In this document: in pieces, positions 44,942 through 52,261 of the stretch
Layout: every line of letters starts with the position of its first letter
Position numbering within the stretch: the first letter of the stretch is position 1
Notes under the pieces: model-generated
Told to the model about the DNA's origin: nothing
The model's input: the letters and a program-made list of their open reading frames with translations, nothing else
Databases searched by the model: none
Translations under genes and position numbers: made by a program
NCBI RefSeq assembly: GCF_000444135.1
Contig: NZ_ATDK01000055.1
Span: 1 to 59,403, forward strand
Reading direction: 5' to 3'
Length of the DNA stretch: 59,403 bases
DNA from: Pseudomonas avellanae BPIC 631
GTDB lineage: Bacteria > Pseudomonadota > Gammaproteobacteria > Pseudomonadales > Pseudomonadaceae

Positions 44942-45721
44942 ATGAAGCTGTATCTCTCTGCCTTTCTCCTGCTCGCCCTTACTGGCTGCTCCAGCGGCCC
45001 GAAGCTGGACACCAGCCATCCGTCAGTTAACTTCGACAACCGGGTTCAGTACGTCGTCATGCATTACACCTCAGCGTCGATGGAGCGGTCCCTGCAACTG
45101 TTGACCCATGGCGAGGTAAGCAGCCACTACCTGATTGGTGACGACAGCCAGGCGACCATCTACAAACTGGTCGACGAGAACGCTCGAGCCTGGCATGCCG
45201 GTGAAAGCGAGTGGGAAGGGCGCACCTGGCTCAACTCCAGCTCGATCGGCATCGAGATCGTCAACCCCGGCTTCAAGGACACACCGACAGGGCGCTTGTG
45301 GTATCCGTACACCGAAGCACAGATCCAGTCGATCACCGTGCTGCTCAAAGACATCGTCAAACGCAACAGGATCGACCCGAAACACGTCATCGGGCACAGC
45401 GACATCGCCCCGTTGCGCAAGCAAGACCCAGGTCCGTTATTCCCGTGGAAACGCCTCGCCGCCGAAGGGCTGGGCACCTGGCCCGACGAGCGACTGGTTG
45501 CCCAGCGCCAGGCAATGCTGGCAACCAACCTGCCGAGCGTCAGCTGGTTCCAGCAACAACTCGCACGCCTGGGCTACAGCACCCCACAAACCGGAGAGCT
45601 CGACACCGCCACACGCCAGGTCATCGCCGCCTTCCAGATGCATTACCGGCCTGCACGGTTTGACGGCGAACCGGACACACAGAGCGCGGCCATTTTGCAG
45701 GTGCTTAATCATTTGAAGTGA
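44942..45721 (+). CDS. ampDh2: N-acetylmuramyl-L-alanine amidase lipoprotein (AmpDh2/AmiD type)
   Basis: A 259-residue lipoprotein with lipobox LTGC (about 14-17). The amidase_2 domain has zinc ligands in VVMHYTS, VIGHSDIAPLRKQDPGPLFPW, and substrate residues near AWHAGES and SIGIEIVN. A C-terminal peptidoglycan-binding domain follows (WFQQQLARLGYSTPQTGELDTATRQVIAAFQMHYRP). It cleaves N-acetylmuramyl-L-alanine bonds at the outer-membrane inner face. Context next to the diguanylate cyclase and kinB agrees with AmpDh2 of P. aeruginosa. Such amidases take part in peptidoglycan recycling and beta-lactamase regulation. Confidence 0.9.
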   Translation: MKLYLSAFLLLALTGCSSGPKLDTSHPSVNFDNRVQYVVMHYTSASMERSLQLLTHGEVSSHYLIGDDSQATIYKLVDENARAWHAGESEWEGRTWLNSSSIGIEIVNPGFKDTPTGRLWYPYTEAQIQSITVLLKDIVKRNRIDPKHVIGHSDIAPLRKQDPGPLFPWKRLAAEGLGTWPDERLVAQRQAMLATNLPSVSWFQQQLARLGYSTPQTGELDTATRQVIAAFQMHYRPARFDGEPDTQSAAILQVLNHLK

Positions 45722-45840
45722 TTGGGCGCCATACAATGCCACTTCGACGAGCAAAATAGGGCGTGTCGACGGTTTGATCGTTACAACTTCAGCACTCAAG
45801 ATAAACAATATCTGCGATGGCTTAGCGGGATTGAATTTAC

Positions 45841-45857
45841 GTACAATATTCTGTACA
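45841..45857. promoter_or_regulatory. YefM-YoeB operator
   Basis: GTACA-N6-TGTACA, an inverted pair with TGTACA as core, resembles the palindromic operator bound by YefM-type antitoxins. It lies 124 bases before the antitoxin ATG, leaving a long leader. Confidence 0.55.
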
Positions 45858-45980
45858 ACAGTCCTATGCCCAAGCTGTGTGCTTGAAGATGCGCTCGGCG
45901 CCTGATTGACAGTCGAGCAGTTCCAATCCCTCACGGGAATTTACAAGAGCTCCTGGCTTGCAGCCTGGAAGGAATATTTT

Positions 45981-46259
45981 ATGCAGGTTTTATCATTCAG
46001 CCAGGCTCGCGCCGGTTTAAAGCAAGCGATGGATGATGTGTGCCGGGACCATGAGCCAGCACTCATCACACGCCTGCGCGGCGATCATGTAGTCATGCTT
46101 TCCCTTGATGACTACAACTCGATGTCAGAAACCATGTACCTGCTAGGCACAGAGGCCAATGCGAAGCACCTGCGGCAATCCATTGCGCAGCACAAAGCCG
46201 GAAAGGCCTTCGTAAAGGAAATTTCACTGGATGTCACAGGGTCAGAAACAGAAGAATAA
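45981..46259 (+). CDS. yefM: YefM-type antitoxin
   Basis: A 92-residue Phd/YefM-family protein from ATG 45981, with AAGGAA seven bases upstream; the frame extends upstream without a ribosome site. The DNA-binding/dimer part reads FSQARAGLKQAMDDVCRDHEPALITRLRGDHVVMLSLDDYNSMSETMYLL, which is classical, and the tail that binds the toxin follows. It neutralises YoeB and represses its own operon. It overlaps the toxin gene by 29 bases. The pair lies between ampDh2 and kinB, which are adjacent in P. aeruginosa, so it appears inserted. Confidence 0.9.
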   Translation: MQVLSFSQARAGLKQAMDDVCRDHEPALITRLRGDHVVMLSLDDYNSMSETMYLLGTEANAKHLRQSIAQHKAGKAFVKEISLDVTGSETEE

Positions 46260-46533
46260 ACAGGCAGCAAGGACCGCTGTCGGCGTGCATTTCACCCTAT
46301 CGGGATGGGATGATTACACTCACTGGAAGGATGCCGATCAGGCAATTTCCCTGTCAATAGACAGCCTCATTAGCCACTGCCTGCGTACGCCGTTCAAAGG
46401 CACCGGTAAGCCGGAACCACTGACCGGCGATTTAACCGGGTACTGGTCCCGCCGCATCACCAAAGAGCATCGTCTTGTCTACTTCTATGAGGGCGGTGTA
46501 CTGACAGTCATCGCGTGTCGCCATCATTACTAG
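46231..46533 (+). CDS. yoeB: YoeB-type mRNA interferase toxin
   Basis: A 100-residue RelE-superfamily ribonuclease that cuts mRNA on the ribosome. Catalytic residues are in place: glutamate in GKPEPL, arginine in YWSRRITKEHRLVY, and the terminal CRHHY. The N-terminus is about 15 residues longer than usual (a basic, Gln/Lys-rich leader before VHFTLSGWDDY). ATG 46231 has AAGGAA upstream, so this extension may be real; GTG 46287 is an alternative. Overlap with the antitoxin gene keeps production linked. All active residues are kept, so the toxin is probably functional. Confidence 0.9.
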   Translation: MSQGQKQKNKQAARTAVGVHFTLSGWDDYTHWKDADQAISLSIDSLISHCLRTPFKGTGKPEPLTGDLTGYWSRRITKEHRLVYFYEGGVLTVIACRHHY

Positions 46534-46621
46534 CGCCAACTTTTTAAAGGACGCCTTGCGCTGCGAACTCCTCAGAATGCAGCACTGAGGCCACAGGGCT
46601 TGGTGGCTTAAGGCGTAAACT

Positions 46622-48409
46622 TCAAAGCGGCAGCGCCATATAGAACTGCGTGCCCTGCCCGGGCCTTGAGTAGACGCCCATACGCCCGCCGTGCAGCTGG
46701 ACGATTTCCTTGCACAGCGCCAGGCCAAGGCCAGCGCCGCCTTTTTTGCGGCCGACCTGGACGAATGGCTCGAAGATTCGTCCTTGCTGCCCATAGGCGA
46801 TGCCTTCGCCGTTGTCTTCGACACTGATGATCGCCCGCTCGCCGTGGCGCCTCGCCTGCAAGCGAATCAGGCCGTTGGGCGGTGTATGACGCAATGCGTT
46901 GTCGAGCAGGTTGTCCAGCACCCGCTCCAGCTGGGACTGGTCGGCATGCAGGCGCGGCATCGGTTCCTGGATGTCCAGCATCAGCACGATATCCTGCTCC
47001 TGCGCCTGCCCCTCGTATCGAGCCCTGGCTTCTTCCAGCAAGGTTTCAATGGAGCACGGTGCCAACTTGAGTTTTTGCAGGCCGTTCTGGTAGCGCGAGA
47101 AATTCAGCAGGTCATTGATGAGCTGCATCAAGCGCTGCATCTCTTCGGTAACGGTATTGAGCAGATCGGCTTCGCGAGATTCGGGGGCGAAGTGCAACCG
47201 CTCTTGCAGCAGGCCGAACGCCATGTGCATGCCAGTGACCGGCGTGCGCAGTTCATGTGAGGCGCGCAGGACGAATTCGCTGCGCACGCGTTCAAATGCC
47301 CGCTGCTCAGTGACGTCGTGCAGCACCATCACCGCGCCGAGGATATGGCCCTTGGTGTGACTGACCGGCGTCATGCTGTAGGTCAGCAGCCGCGACTCAC
47401 CGTCGATGTCGATGGCCAGGTCTTCCGGGGCGCGCTCCAGGGTCCCGCCACGCAGGACCAGATGCAACTGCTCGTCCAGTTCGGGACGACTCAGCGCCTC
47501 CCCCAGGCTCTGCCCGAGGCGACTCTCGTCCCAGCCGAGCTGGCGCTGAGCAACAGGGTTCAAATGCTCCAGGTGGCCTTGGCGATCGATCATCAGCAGG
47601 CCGTCGTCAATGCTGTCGAGCACCGCCTGCAGGCGCTGCTGGCCGGCCAGCAGCTCATCGACATTGGTCGCCTGATGCTGACGCAAGGCCTCTGCCATGA
47701 TGCCGAAGCGCCGGGTCAGCAGGTTCATCTCGGCGGCCGAGGAAATAGGCAGTGTGACCTCGTAATCACCTTCGCCAATGCGGTCGGCAGCCTTGGCCAG
47801 CGCTTCGATAGGTGCACCAAAGCGACGGGCAATACCGTGCGCGGTCACAAAGCCGATGCACAGCACCGCCAGCCCGACCAGCCCCAGAAGGCCCGCGATC
47901 CACAGCGCGCGATCGCGGGAATTGATCTCGGCGCTGCTGATGTTTTCCAGCGCCTTGCGGTGCACATTCAGCAAGCCGTTACGCAAACTGTCGAAGCTTT
48001 CACTCAACTGCGGATTGCCGCGTATGCCTCGCGGGTCGGTGCCGAATTGTTTCAACGCGTCGATGAATCGCCGGTAATCGACCCTGGTCCCCTCAAGCCC
48101 GTTGCGCACATCCTGCTGCGTGTCCTGTGCCGAAGCCTCCTCCAGCAACTCCTCGAACTGACGCTGAATCTTTTCCAGCTCGGGCGGGTTGCGGTTGGCC
48201 CCGGTCATCAACACCAGTTGGTCGCCCAGGTTCTGACGCAACTTCAAGCCCAGATCCAGAATGGCGAAGTTGTGCTGAATCAGTGACTCCTGCGTGCGCG
48301 CCATCTGCATGACGCTGACGAGCCCCAGCAGCAGTCCGAGCAAGGCGACTGTGATCAGCGCCGAAATGCTCAGAAAGAGGCGAGTGCGCAGTTTCATGGC
48401 CAGTTTCAT
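46622..48409 (-). CDS. kinB: Alginate-control sensor kinase KinB
   Basis: A 595-residue inner-membrane histidine kinase with two membrane segments (about 12-34 and 169-190) bounding a helical periplasmic sensor, a HAMP domain, a PAS domain (VLDSIDDGLLMIDRQGHL), H385 in ASHELRTPVTG, and ATP motifs DNGEGIA and GAGLGLAL. In P. aeruginosa KinB acts mainly as phosphatase for AlgB and controls alginate and virulence. Start ATG 48409 or 48397 (MKLRTRLFLSIS); neither has a good ribosome site, which fits coupling to algB, ten bases upstream. Confidence 0.95.
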   Translation of the reverse strand: MKLAMKLRTRLFLSISALITVALLGLLLGLVSVMQMARTQESLIQHNFAILDLGLKLRQNLGDQLVLMTGANRNPPELEKIQRQFEELLEEASAQDTQQDVRNGLEGTRVDYRRFIDALKQFGTDPRGIRGNPQLSESFDSLRNGLLNVHRKALENISSAEINSRDRALWIAGLLGLVGLAVLCIGFVTAHGIARRFGAPIEALAKAADRIGEGDYEVTLPISSAAEMNLLTRRFGIMAEALRQHQATNVDELLAGQQRLQAVLDSIDDGLLMIDRQGHLEHLNPVAQRQLGWDESRLGQSLGEALSRPELDEQLHLVLRGGTLERAPEDLAIDIDGESRLLTYSMTPVSHTKGHILGAVMVLHDVTEQRAFERVRSEFVLRASHELRTPVTGMHMAFGLLQERLHFAPESREADLLNTVTEEMQRLMQLINDLLNFSRYQNGLQKLKLAPCSIETLLEEARARYEGQAQEQDIVLMLDIQEPMPRLHADQSQLERVLDNLLDNALRHTPPNGLIRLQARRHGERAIISVEDNGEGIAYGQQGRIFEPFVQVGRKKGGAGLGLALCKEIVQLHGGRMGVYSRPGQGTQFYMALPL

Positions 48410-48419
48410 TTGAGGTCAT

Positions 48420-49766
48420 TCATAGGTTGTACTGTTTACGTTTGCGGTAAAGCGTCGAAGCATCGATACCCAGCGTCTTGGCGGCCTGATCCAGGGTTTC
48501 ACTGGTCGCCAGCACGGCACCGATGTGCGCTTTTTCCAGCTCGTCCAGACTCAGAGCGGCACCGACGCGCGGCGCGTTGTTCGCCGGTTGCTCGGCCATG
48601 CCCAGATGGCTGACCTCTACCCGCTCCTGTGGGCAGATGATGCTGGCGCGCTCGATCACGTTGCGCAGCTCACGAATGTTGCCCGGCCAGCGGTAGTTGA
48701 GCAGCGCGGCGCGGGCTTCTTCGCTGAAACCCCGTGCCGGGCGGGCGTACTCTTTGACGAAGCGGGCCAGAAAGCGGTCTGCCAGGGTCAGAATGTCTTC
48801 GCTGCGCTCACGCAGGGCCGGCAAATGCAGGGTGATGACGTTCAGGCGGTACAGCAAGTCTTCGCGGAAGCGTCCGCTGCGCACCATGTCCTCCAGATTG
48901 AGGTTGGTGGCGGCAAGGATGCGCACGTCAGCCCTGCGGGTGACCGGGTCGCCGACGCGCTCGTATTCCTTGTCCTGAATAAAGCGCAGCAGCTTGGGCT
49001 GCAGCGTCAGCGGGAAGTCGCCGATCTCGTCGAGAAACAACGTACCGCCATCCGCCTGATTGACGCGCCCCAGCGTGCTTTCGCTGGCACCGGTGAAGGC
49101 CCCGCGGCTGTGACCGAACAATTCGCTTTCCATCAGCTCTGCGGTGAGCGACGGGCAGTTGATCGTGACGCAGGACTTCTTGGCGCGCTTGCTCCAGCCG
49201 TGAATCGCCCGGGCCAGTTCGCCCTTACCGGTGCCCGACTCACCCAGAATCAGGATGTTGGCATCGGTGACCGCGACCTGACGGGCGGTTTCCAGAATGG
49301 CCATCATTGAAGGGCTGTGGGAATCCAGTCCGTCCTTGGGCTTGCGAACTTCGCCTTCGAGCGCTTCGAGGCGTGCAGACAGCTGACGCACTTCAAGCTG
49401 CTTGGCAGTCGCCAGGCGCAATTGATCAGGGCTGCAGGGTTTGACCAGATAGTCGGCTGCACCGGCCTGAATCGCATCCACAGCAGTATCTACCGCCGAG
49501 TGGGCAGTCACGATCACCACGCGCATCCACGGCGCCTGAATGCGCATCTGCGCCAGCACATCGAGGCCGTTGTCTTCTCCCAGACGCAAATCGAGGAAGC
49601 ACAGGTCGAACACCTGGCGTTGCATGAGCGTGTCGGCCTGCGCTGCGCTGTTGGCAGTGGCGACACTATAACCTTCGTCTTCCAGACAGTACCGGAAGGT
49701 GCGGAGGATGGCGGACTCATCGTCCACAAGCAGAATACGGCCCTGATTCTCAGTGGCTGCTTCCAT
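48420..49766 (-). CDS. algB: Alginate response regulator AlgB (NtrC family)
   Basis: A 448-residue activator: receiver with D59 (CFLDLRLGEDNG), AAA+ domain with GESGTGKG (Walker A), an intact sigma-54 contact loop GAFTGA and [12 protein letters not shown], and a Fis-type DNA-binding end (LDQAAKTLGIDASTLYRKRKQYNL). In P. aeruginosa AlgB activates algD for alginate synthesis and has wider virulence roles. AAGGAG precedes ATG 49766. It is first in the algB-kinB operon and diverges from the BON-protein gene across a 197-base spacer. Confidence 0.96.
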   Translation of the reverse strand: MEAATENQGRILLVDDESAILRTFRYCLEDEGYSVATANSAAQADTLMQRQVFDLCFLDLRLGEDNGLDVLAQMRIQAPWMRVVIVTAHSAVDTAVDAIQAGAADYLVKPCSPDQLRLATAKQLEVRQLSARLEALEGEVRKPKDGLDSHSPSMMAILETARQVAVTDANILILGESGTGKGELARAIHGWSKRAKKSCVTINCPSLTAELMESELFGHSRGAFTGASESTLGRVNQADGGTLFLDEIGDFPLTLQPKLLRFIQDKEYERVGDPVTRRADVRILAATNLNLEDMVRSGRFREDLLYRLNVITLHLPALRERSEDILTLADRFLARFVKEYARPARGFSEEARAALLNYRWPGNIRELRNVIERASIICPQERVEVSHLGMAEQPANNAPRVGAALSLDELEKAHIGAVLATSETLDQAAKTLGIDASTLYRKRKQYNL

Positions 49767-49963
49767 TTTTCCTACGCTCCTTAATGAATTGTCTCAGTTA
49801 GTCTCGGAATCATCGGGCAAGTTGCATGGTCAATTCTGATTGATTATGCGGCATGCATGCTAGCTCTCTGATCATCTAATGATGAACAGCCTGATTAATC
49901 CGTGTTTATGTCGTTAAAACCGTCCATTCGGAGACGAAATCTCACCTCAAAAGGTAAACCCCT

Positions 49964-50803
49964 ATGTTTTCGCTGAAAAAAATTGCTCTGGTCACCGCTG
50001 CTGCCGCAATGCTGGGCAGCGGTCCTGTTCTCGCCCAGCCTGATCTGCCTGCCCAGCTCGATGAAGCTCGCCAGGAGGGTTCGATCTGGACGGCCTTCGC
50101 GCTGAACAAGCATTTGAGCCCGTTCAAGATCGACGTGGATGTCGAGCAAGGCACTGCCATTCTCAAAGGCAAGGTCGAAAACGAGGTCGATCGTGAACTG
50201 GCAGAGCGCATAGCGCTGGATACCAAAGGCATTGAGAAGGTCGATAACCAGCTGGAAATCGACCCTGCCGTTGCCAGCGATCCCGGCACGCGAACCAACA
50301 TGGCCCAGCGCTTCGAAGACGCAACGCTGGTGGCGACGGTGAAATCCAAGCTGCTGTGGAGCAGCGTGACCGAAGCGCTGACCATCGATGTGGACAGCAA
50401 AGATGGCGTCATTACCCTCAAGGGTCGCGCGCAGAGCCCCGAAGCCAAGGAGCTGGCGGGCAGCCTGGCCAGCAACACCGATGGTGTGGTCAGCGTCAAC
50501 AACCTGATCAGCCTGAGCGCAGCTGACTCAATCGCCGCCAAGACTCAGCCGCAGTCAGTCATCCCGACGGAAGAAATGAGTGACGCCTGGATCACCAGCA
50601 AGGTCAAGGCGAGCCTGATCTATAGCCGTACGCTGGATGGGCTGAACATCAAAGTGGACACCAAGGCCGGGGTCGTCAGCCTCAACGGCGTCGTCGCCAA
50701 CTTTGCGGAGAAGGAACTGGCCGTGGAAATCGCGCGAAATATTCGTGGCGTAAAAGGCGTAAATGGCGATGCCCTGAAGGTCATGGCGCGCAGCGCGGGC
50801 TGA
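49964..50803 (+). CDS. Periplasmic protein with three BON domains
   Basis: A 279-residue precursor with signal peptide (cut near LAQ-PD). Three BON repeats are visible at about 40-100, 115-180 and 200-275, each with the pattern alpha-helix, then IDVD..GTAILKGKVEN, VDSKDGVITLKGRAQS, VDTKAGVVSLNGVVAN, and a helix ending in GV..VNN. BON domains bind phospholipid or envelope surfaces; OsmY is the best-known two-domain case and responds to osmotic stress. AAAGG precedes the ATG. Position beside algB suggests an envelope-stress role; a promoter was not identified. Confidence 0.88.
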   Translation: MFSLKKIALVTAAAAMLGSGPVLAQPDLPAQLDEARQEGSIWTAFALNKHLSPFKIDVDVEQGTAILKGKVENEVDRELAERIALDTKGIEKVDNQLEIDPAVASDPGTRTNMAQRFEDATLVATVKSKLLWSSVTEALTIDVDSKDGVITLKGRAQSPEAKELAGSLASNTDGVVSVNNLISLSAADSIAAKTQPQSVIPTEEMSDAWITSKVKASLIYSRTLDGLNIKVDTKAGVVSLNGVVANFAEKELAVEIARNIRGVKGVNGDALKVMARSAG

Positions 50804-50841
50804 TCACAAGGACGTGACACGACATAGGCTTCGTGCAGAAC

Positions 50842-50867
50842 GCACGATTACAAAGGTGTAATCGTGC
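50842..50867. promoter_or_regulatory. Perfect inverted repeat, candidate enhancer or terminator
   Basis: GCACGATTAC (50842-50851) and GTAATCGTGC (50858-50867) form a perfect 10-base dyad with a six-base centre. There is no T-tract, so it is a poor terminator for the BON gene. It is centred about 113 bases upstream of the start point expected from the sigma-54-like element at 50942-50957, a usual place for an activator of the NtrC family to bind. Confidence 0.5.
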
Positions 50868-50941
50868 AGCTTGCTGGTAGTGCGCTTCCACAAAACTTTA
50901 TAAGCCATTGATTTTAAAAGAAATAATATCGATTAAAAAAT

Positions 50942-50957
50942 TGGCATGCAGTCTGCA
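50942..50957 (+). promoter_or_regulatory. Candidate sigma-54 promoter
   Basis: TGGCATG-N4-CTGCA with GG and GC ten bases apart matches the -24/-12 consensus except for one base in the -12 half. It would start transcription near 50968, 64 bases before the small membrane-protein gene, and could serve the three genes up to 52013. Confidence 0.6.
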
Positions 50958-51031
50958 ATAACCCATTCAACAAGGTCGATACATACCGACCCATCAAATT
51001 GAATGCCACTCAGGCCAAGGGGAGTATGCAG

Positions 51032-51319
51032 ATGAACAGCCAGCGTATTGCACAATTGCGTATTTCGCCTCTGCACATCCAGCAAGGTCTTTTCCTGCTC
51101 CTCGCCCTACTCGTCACTCTGATTGCCATTCAGCAGTTCCAGCGTTGGAATCAAGCCAACGAGGCAACTCAAACCAGACAGCAATTCATCCACACCAGCA
51201 GCACGTCTTTTCGCGGAGTAAGCGCTCCAGCGGTCAAGGACCTGTCTTCCAGCCTTCGCCCTGTCGATGGTCTGGTTTCGGTGGATGAAGCCGCGCCGCA
51301 GCAAAAATGGGTTTTTTGA
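51032..51319 (+). CDS. Small single-pass membrane protein
   Basis: A 95-residue protein from ATG 51032, chosen over ATGs at 51002 and 51026 because AGGGGAG then lies about seven bases upstream. One transmembrane helix (GLFLLLALLVTLIAIQQF, about 20-37) follows a short basic cytoplasmic N-terminus; the rest is hydrophilic and rich in Ser and Gln, and probably periplasmic. I do not recognise a family. It follows the sigma-54-like promoter and lies 59 bases before the DUF1328 gene. Confidence 0.65.
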   Translation: MNSQRIAQLRISPLHIQQGLFLLLALLVTLIAIQQFQRWNQANEATQTRQQFIHTSSTSFRGVSAPAVKDLSSSLRPVDGLVSVDEAAPQQKWVF

Positions 51320-51351
51320 CCCGACCTGAAAAAATGCAGCATTCACATTAA

Positions 51352-51543
<192 letters not shown>

Positions 51544-51545
51544 AC

Positions 51546-52013
51546 ATGCACACGTCGTTTCGCACACTGGCTGCCGCCCTGTTGATGGGCGGCAGTGCCA
51601 TGGTCATGGCAGCCAATGATGGACAGTCTCGGGTCAACGAGCTTTTAAGCTCTGCACCCGAGTACCGCACAACCTGGGCGAAAGTCGTCAGGAAGGAAGA
51701 GCGGTTGCCGGAATGGGTTCTGAACCTGTCCGGTGCTTCCGAGCAGCAAATGACGGCGACCTCCGAGGGCGGTGACAAGTATCTGGTCGGGCCGCTTTGC
51801 GAAACTGCCGATACGTGCAAGAGCAAGCGTCTGATCGTGGCGTTCAGCCTCGACAAGGAAGACGCTTACGCCATGTTGGTTGAAGTACCTGCAGGCCTGC
51901 CTGCGGATAAGTCGCCAACCCGTCACGCGACTTCTCGCTATTTGGGTAAGCCTGACGAGGGTATGCAAAAGCTCTTGAACGAAGAGCTTCGCAAGGACCC
52001 GAACTGGTATTGA
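51546..52013 (+). CDS. Ivy-family (lysozyme-inhibitor-like) periplasmic protein
   Basis: A 155-residue precursor from ATG 51546 with a signal peptide cut near VMA-AN. The fold pattern (FRTL...EYRTTWAKVVRKEERLPEWVLNLSGASEQ, then YLVGPLCETADTCKSKRLIVAFS) is that of inhibitors of vertebrate C-type lysozyme. In classical Ivy the protruding loop is CKPHDC, whose histidine plugs the lysozyme active site. Here the two cysteines enclose ETADT, one residue longer and without histidine, so lysozyme inhibition is doubtful; control of the cell's own lytic transglycosylases is an alternative. It is coupled to the DUF1328 gene. Confidence 0.82.
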   Translation: MHTSFRTLAAALLMGGSAMVMAANDGQSRVNELLSSAPEYRTTWAKVVRKEERLPEWVLNLSGASEQQMTATSEGGDKYLVGPLCETADTCKSKRLIVAFSLDKEDAYAMLVEVPAGLPADKSPTRHATSRYLGKPDEGMQKLLNEELRKDPNWY

Positions 52014-52020
52014 TTCAGTG

Positions 52021-52052
52021 CAAGGCGCCGGTCCGGTGGACTGGCGGCCTTG
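52021..52052 (+). terminator. Strong hairpin after the Ivy-family gene
   Basis: CAAGGC-GCCGGTCC pairs with GGACTGGC-g-GCCTTG (fourteen pairs, one G-U, one bulge), beginning eight bases after the stop. The T-tract is poor, so it may be an mRNA 3'-end stabiliser as much as a terminator. Confidence 0.55.
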
Positions 52053-52104
52053 TAATATGTGCGGCCTGAGCAAGGTGCGCGCATGACCAAGGGGCCGGGA
52101 TGCG

Positions 52105-52233
52105 TTGATCGAAAGGATCGGCGTGACCTAGGGGTACAGGGAGTACCTCCGCCAAGGGCCGGGTCAGGCAAGCTGCCGTGCAATTCACGAGGGTGTTCGA
52201 GCTATCCGAACCCTTGGATGTTCGTTGCACGGC
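52105..52233. other. Hairpin-rich spacer, candidate structured RNA
   Basis: The convergent spacer 52014-52261 has no gene but several stems: GATC-GAAAG-GATC, then GGTAC-AGGGA-GTACC enclosed by TGACC/GGTCA, and a nested structure with GCCGTGCAA (52175-52183) pairing with TTGCACGGC (52225-52233) around AGGGT..TTCG / CGAA.CCCT. Either strand could be transcribed. I recognise no RNA family. Confidence 0.35.
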
Positions 52234-52261
52234 GCTTTATATGTTCGTAAAACCTCCCTGC

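Noticed and set aside
52190..52214. TTCG-containing arm in the spacer as part of a tRNA
   Set aside because: It resembles a T-arm (GGGTGTTCG..CGAACCC), but no acceptor stem, anticodon arm or D-arm can be placed around it.
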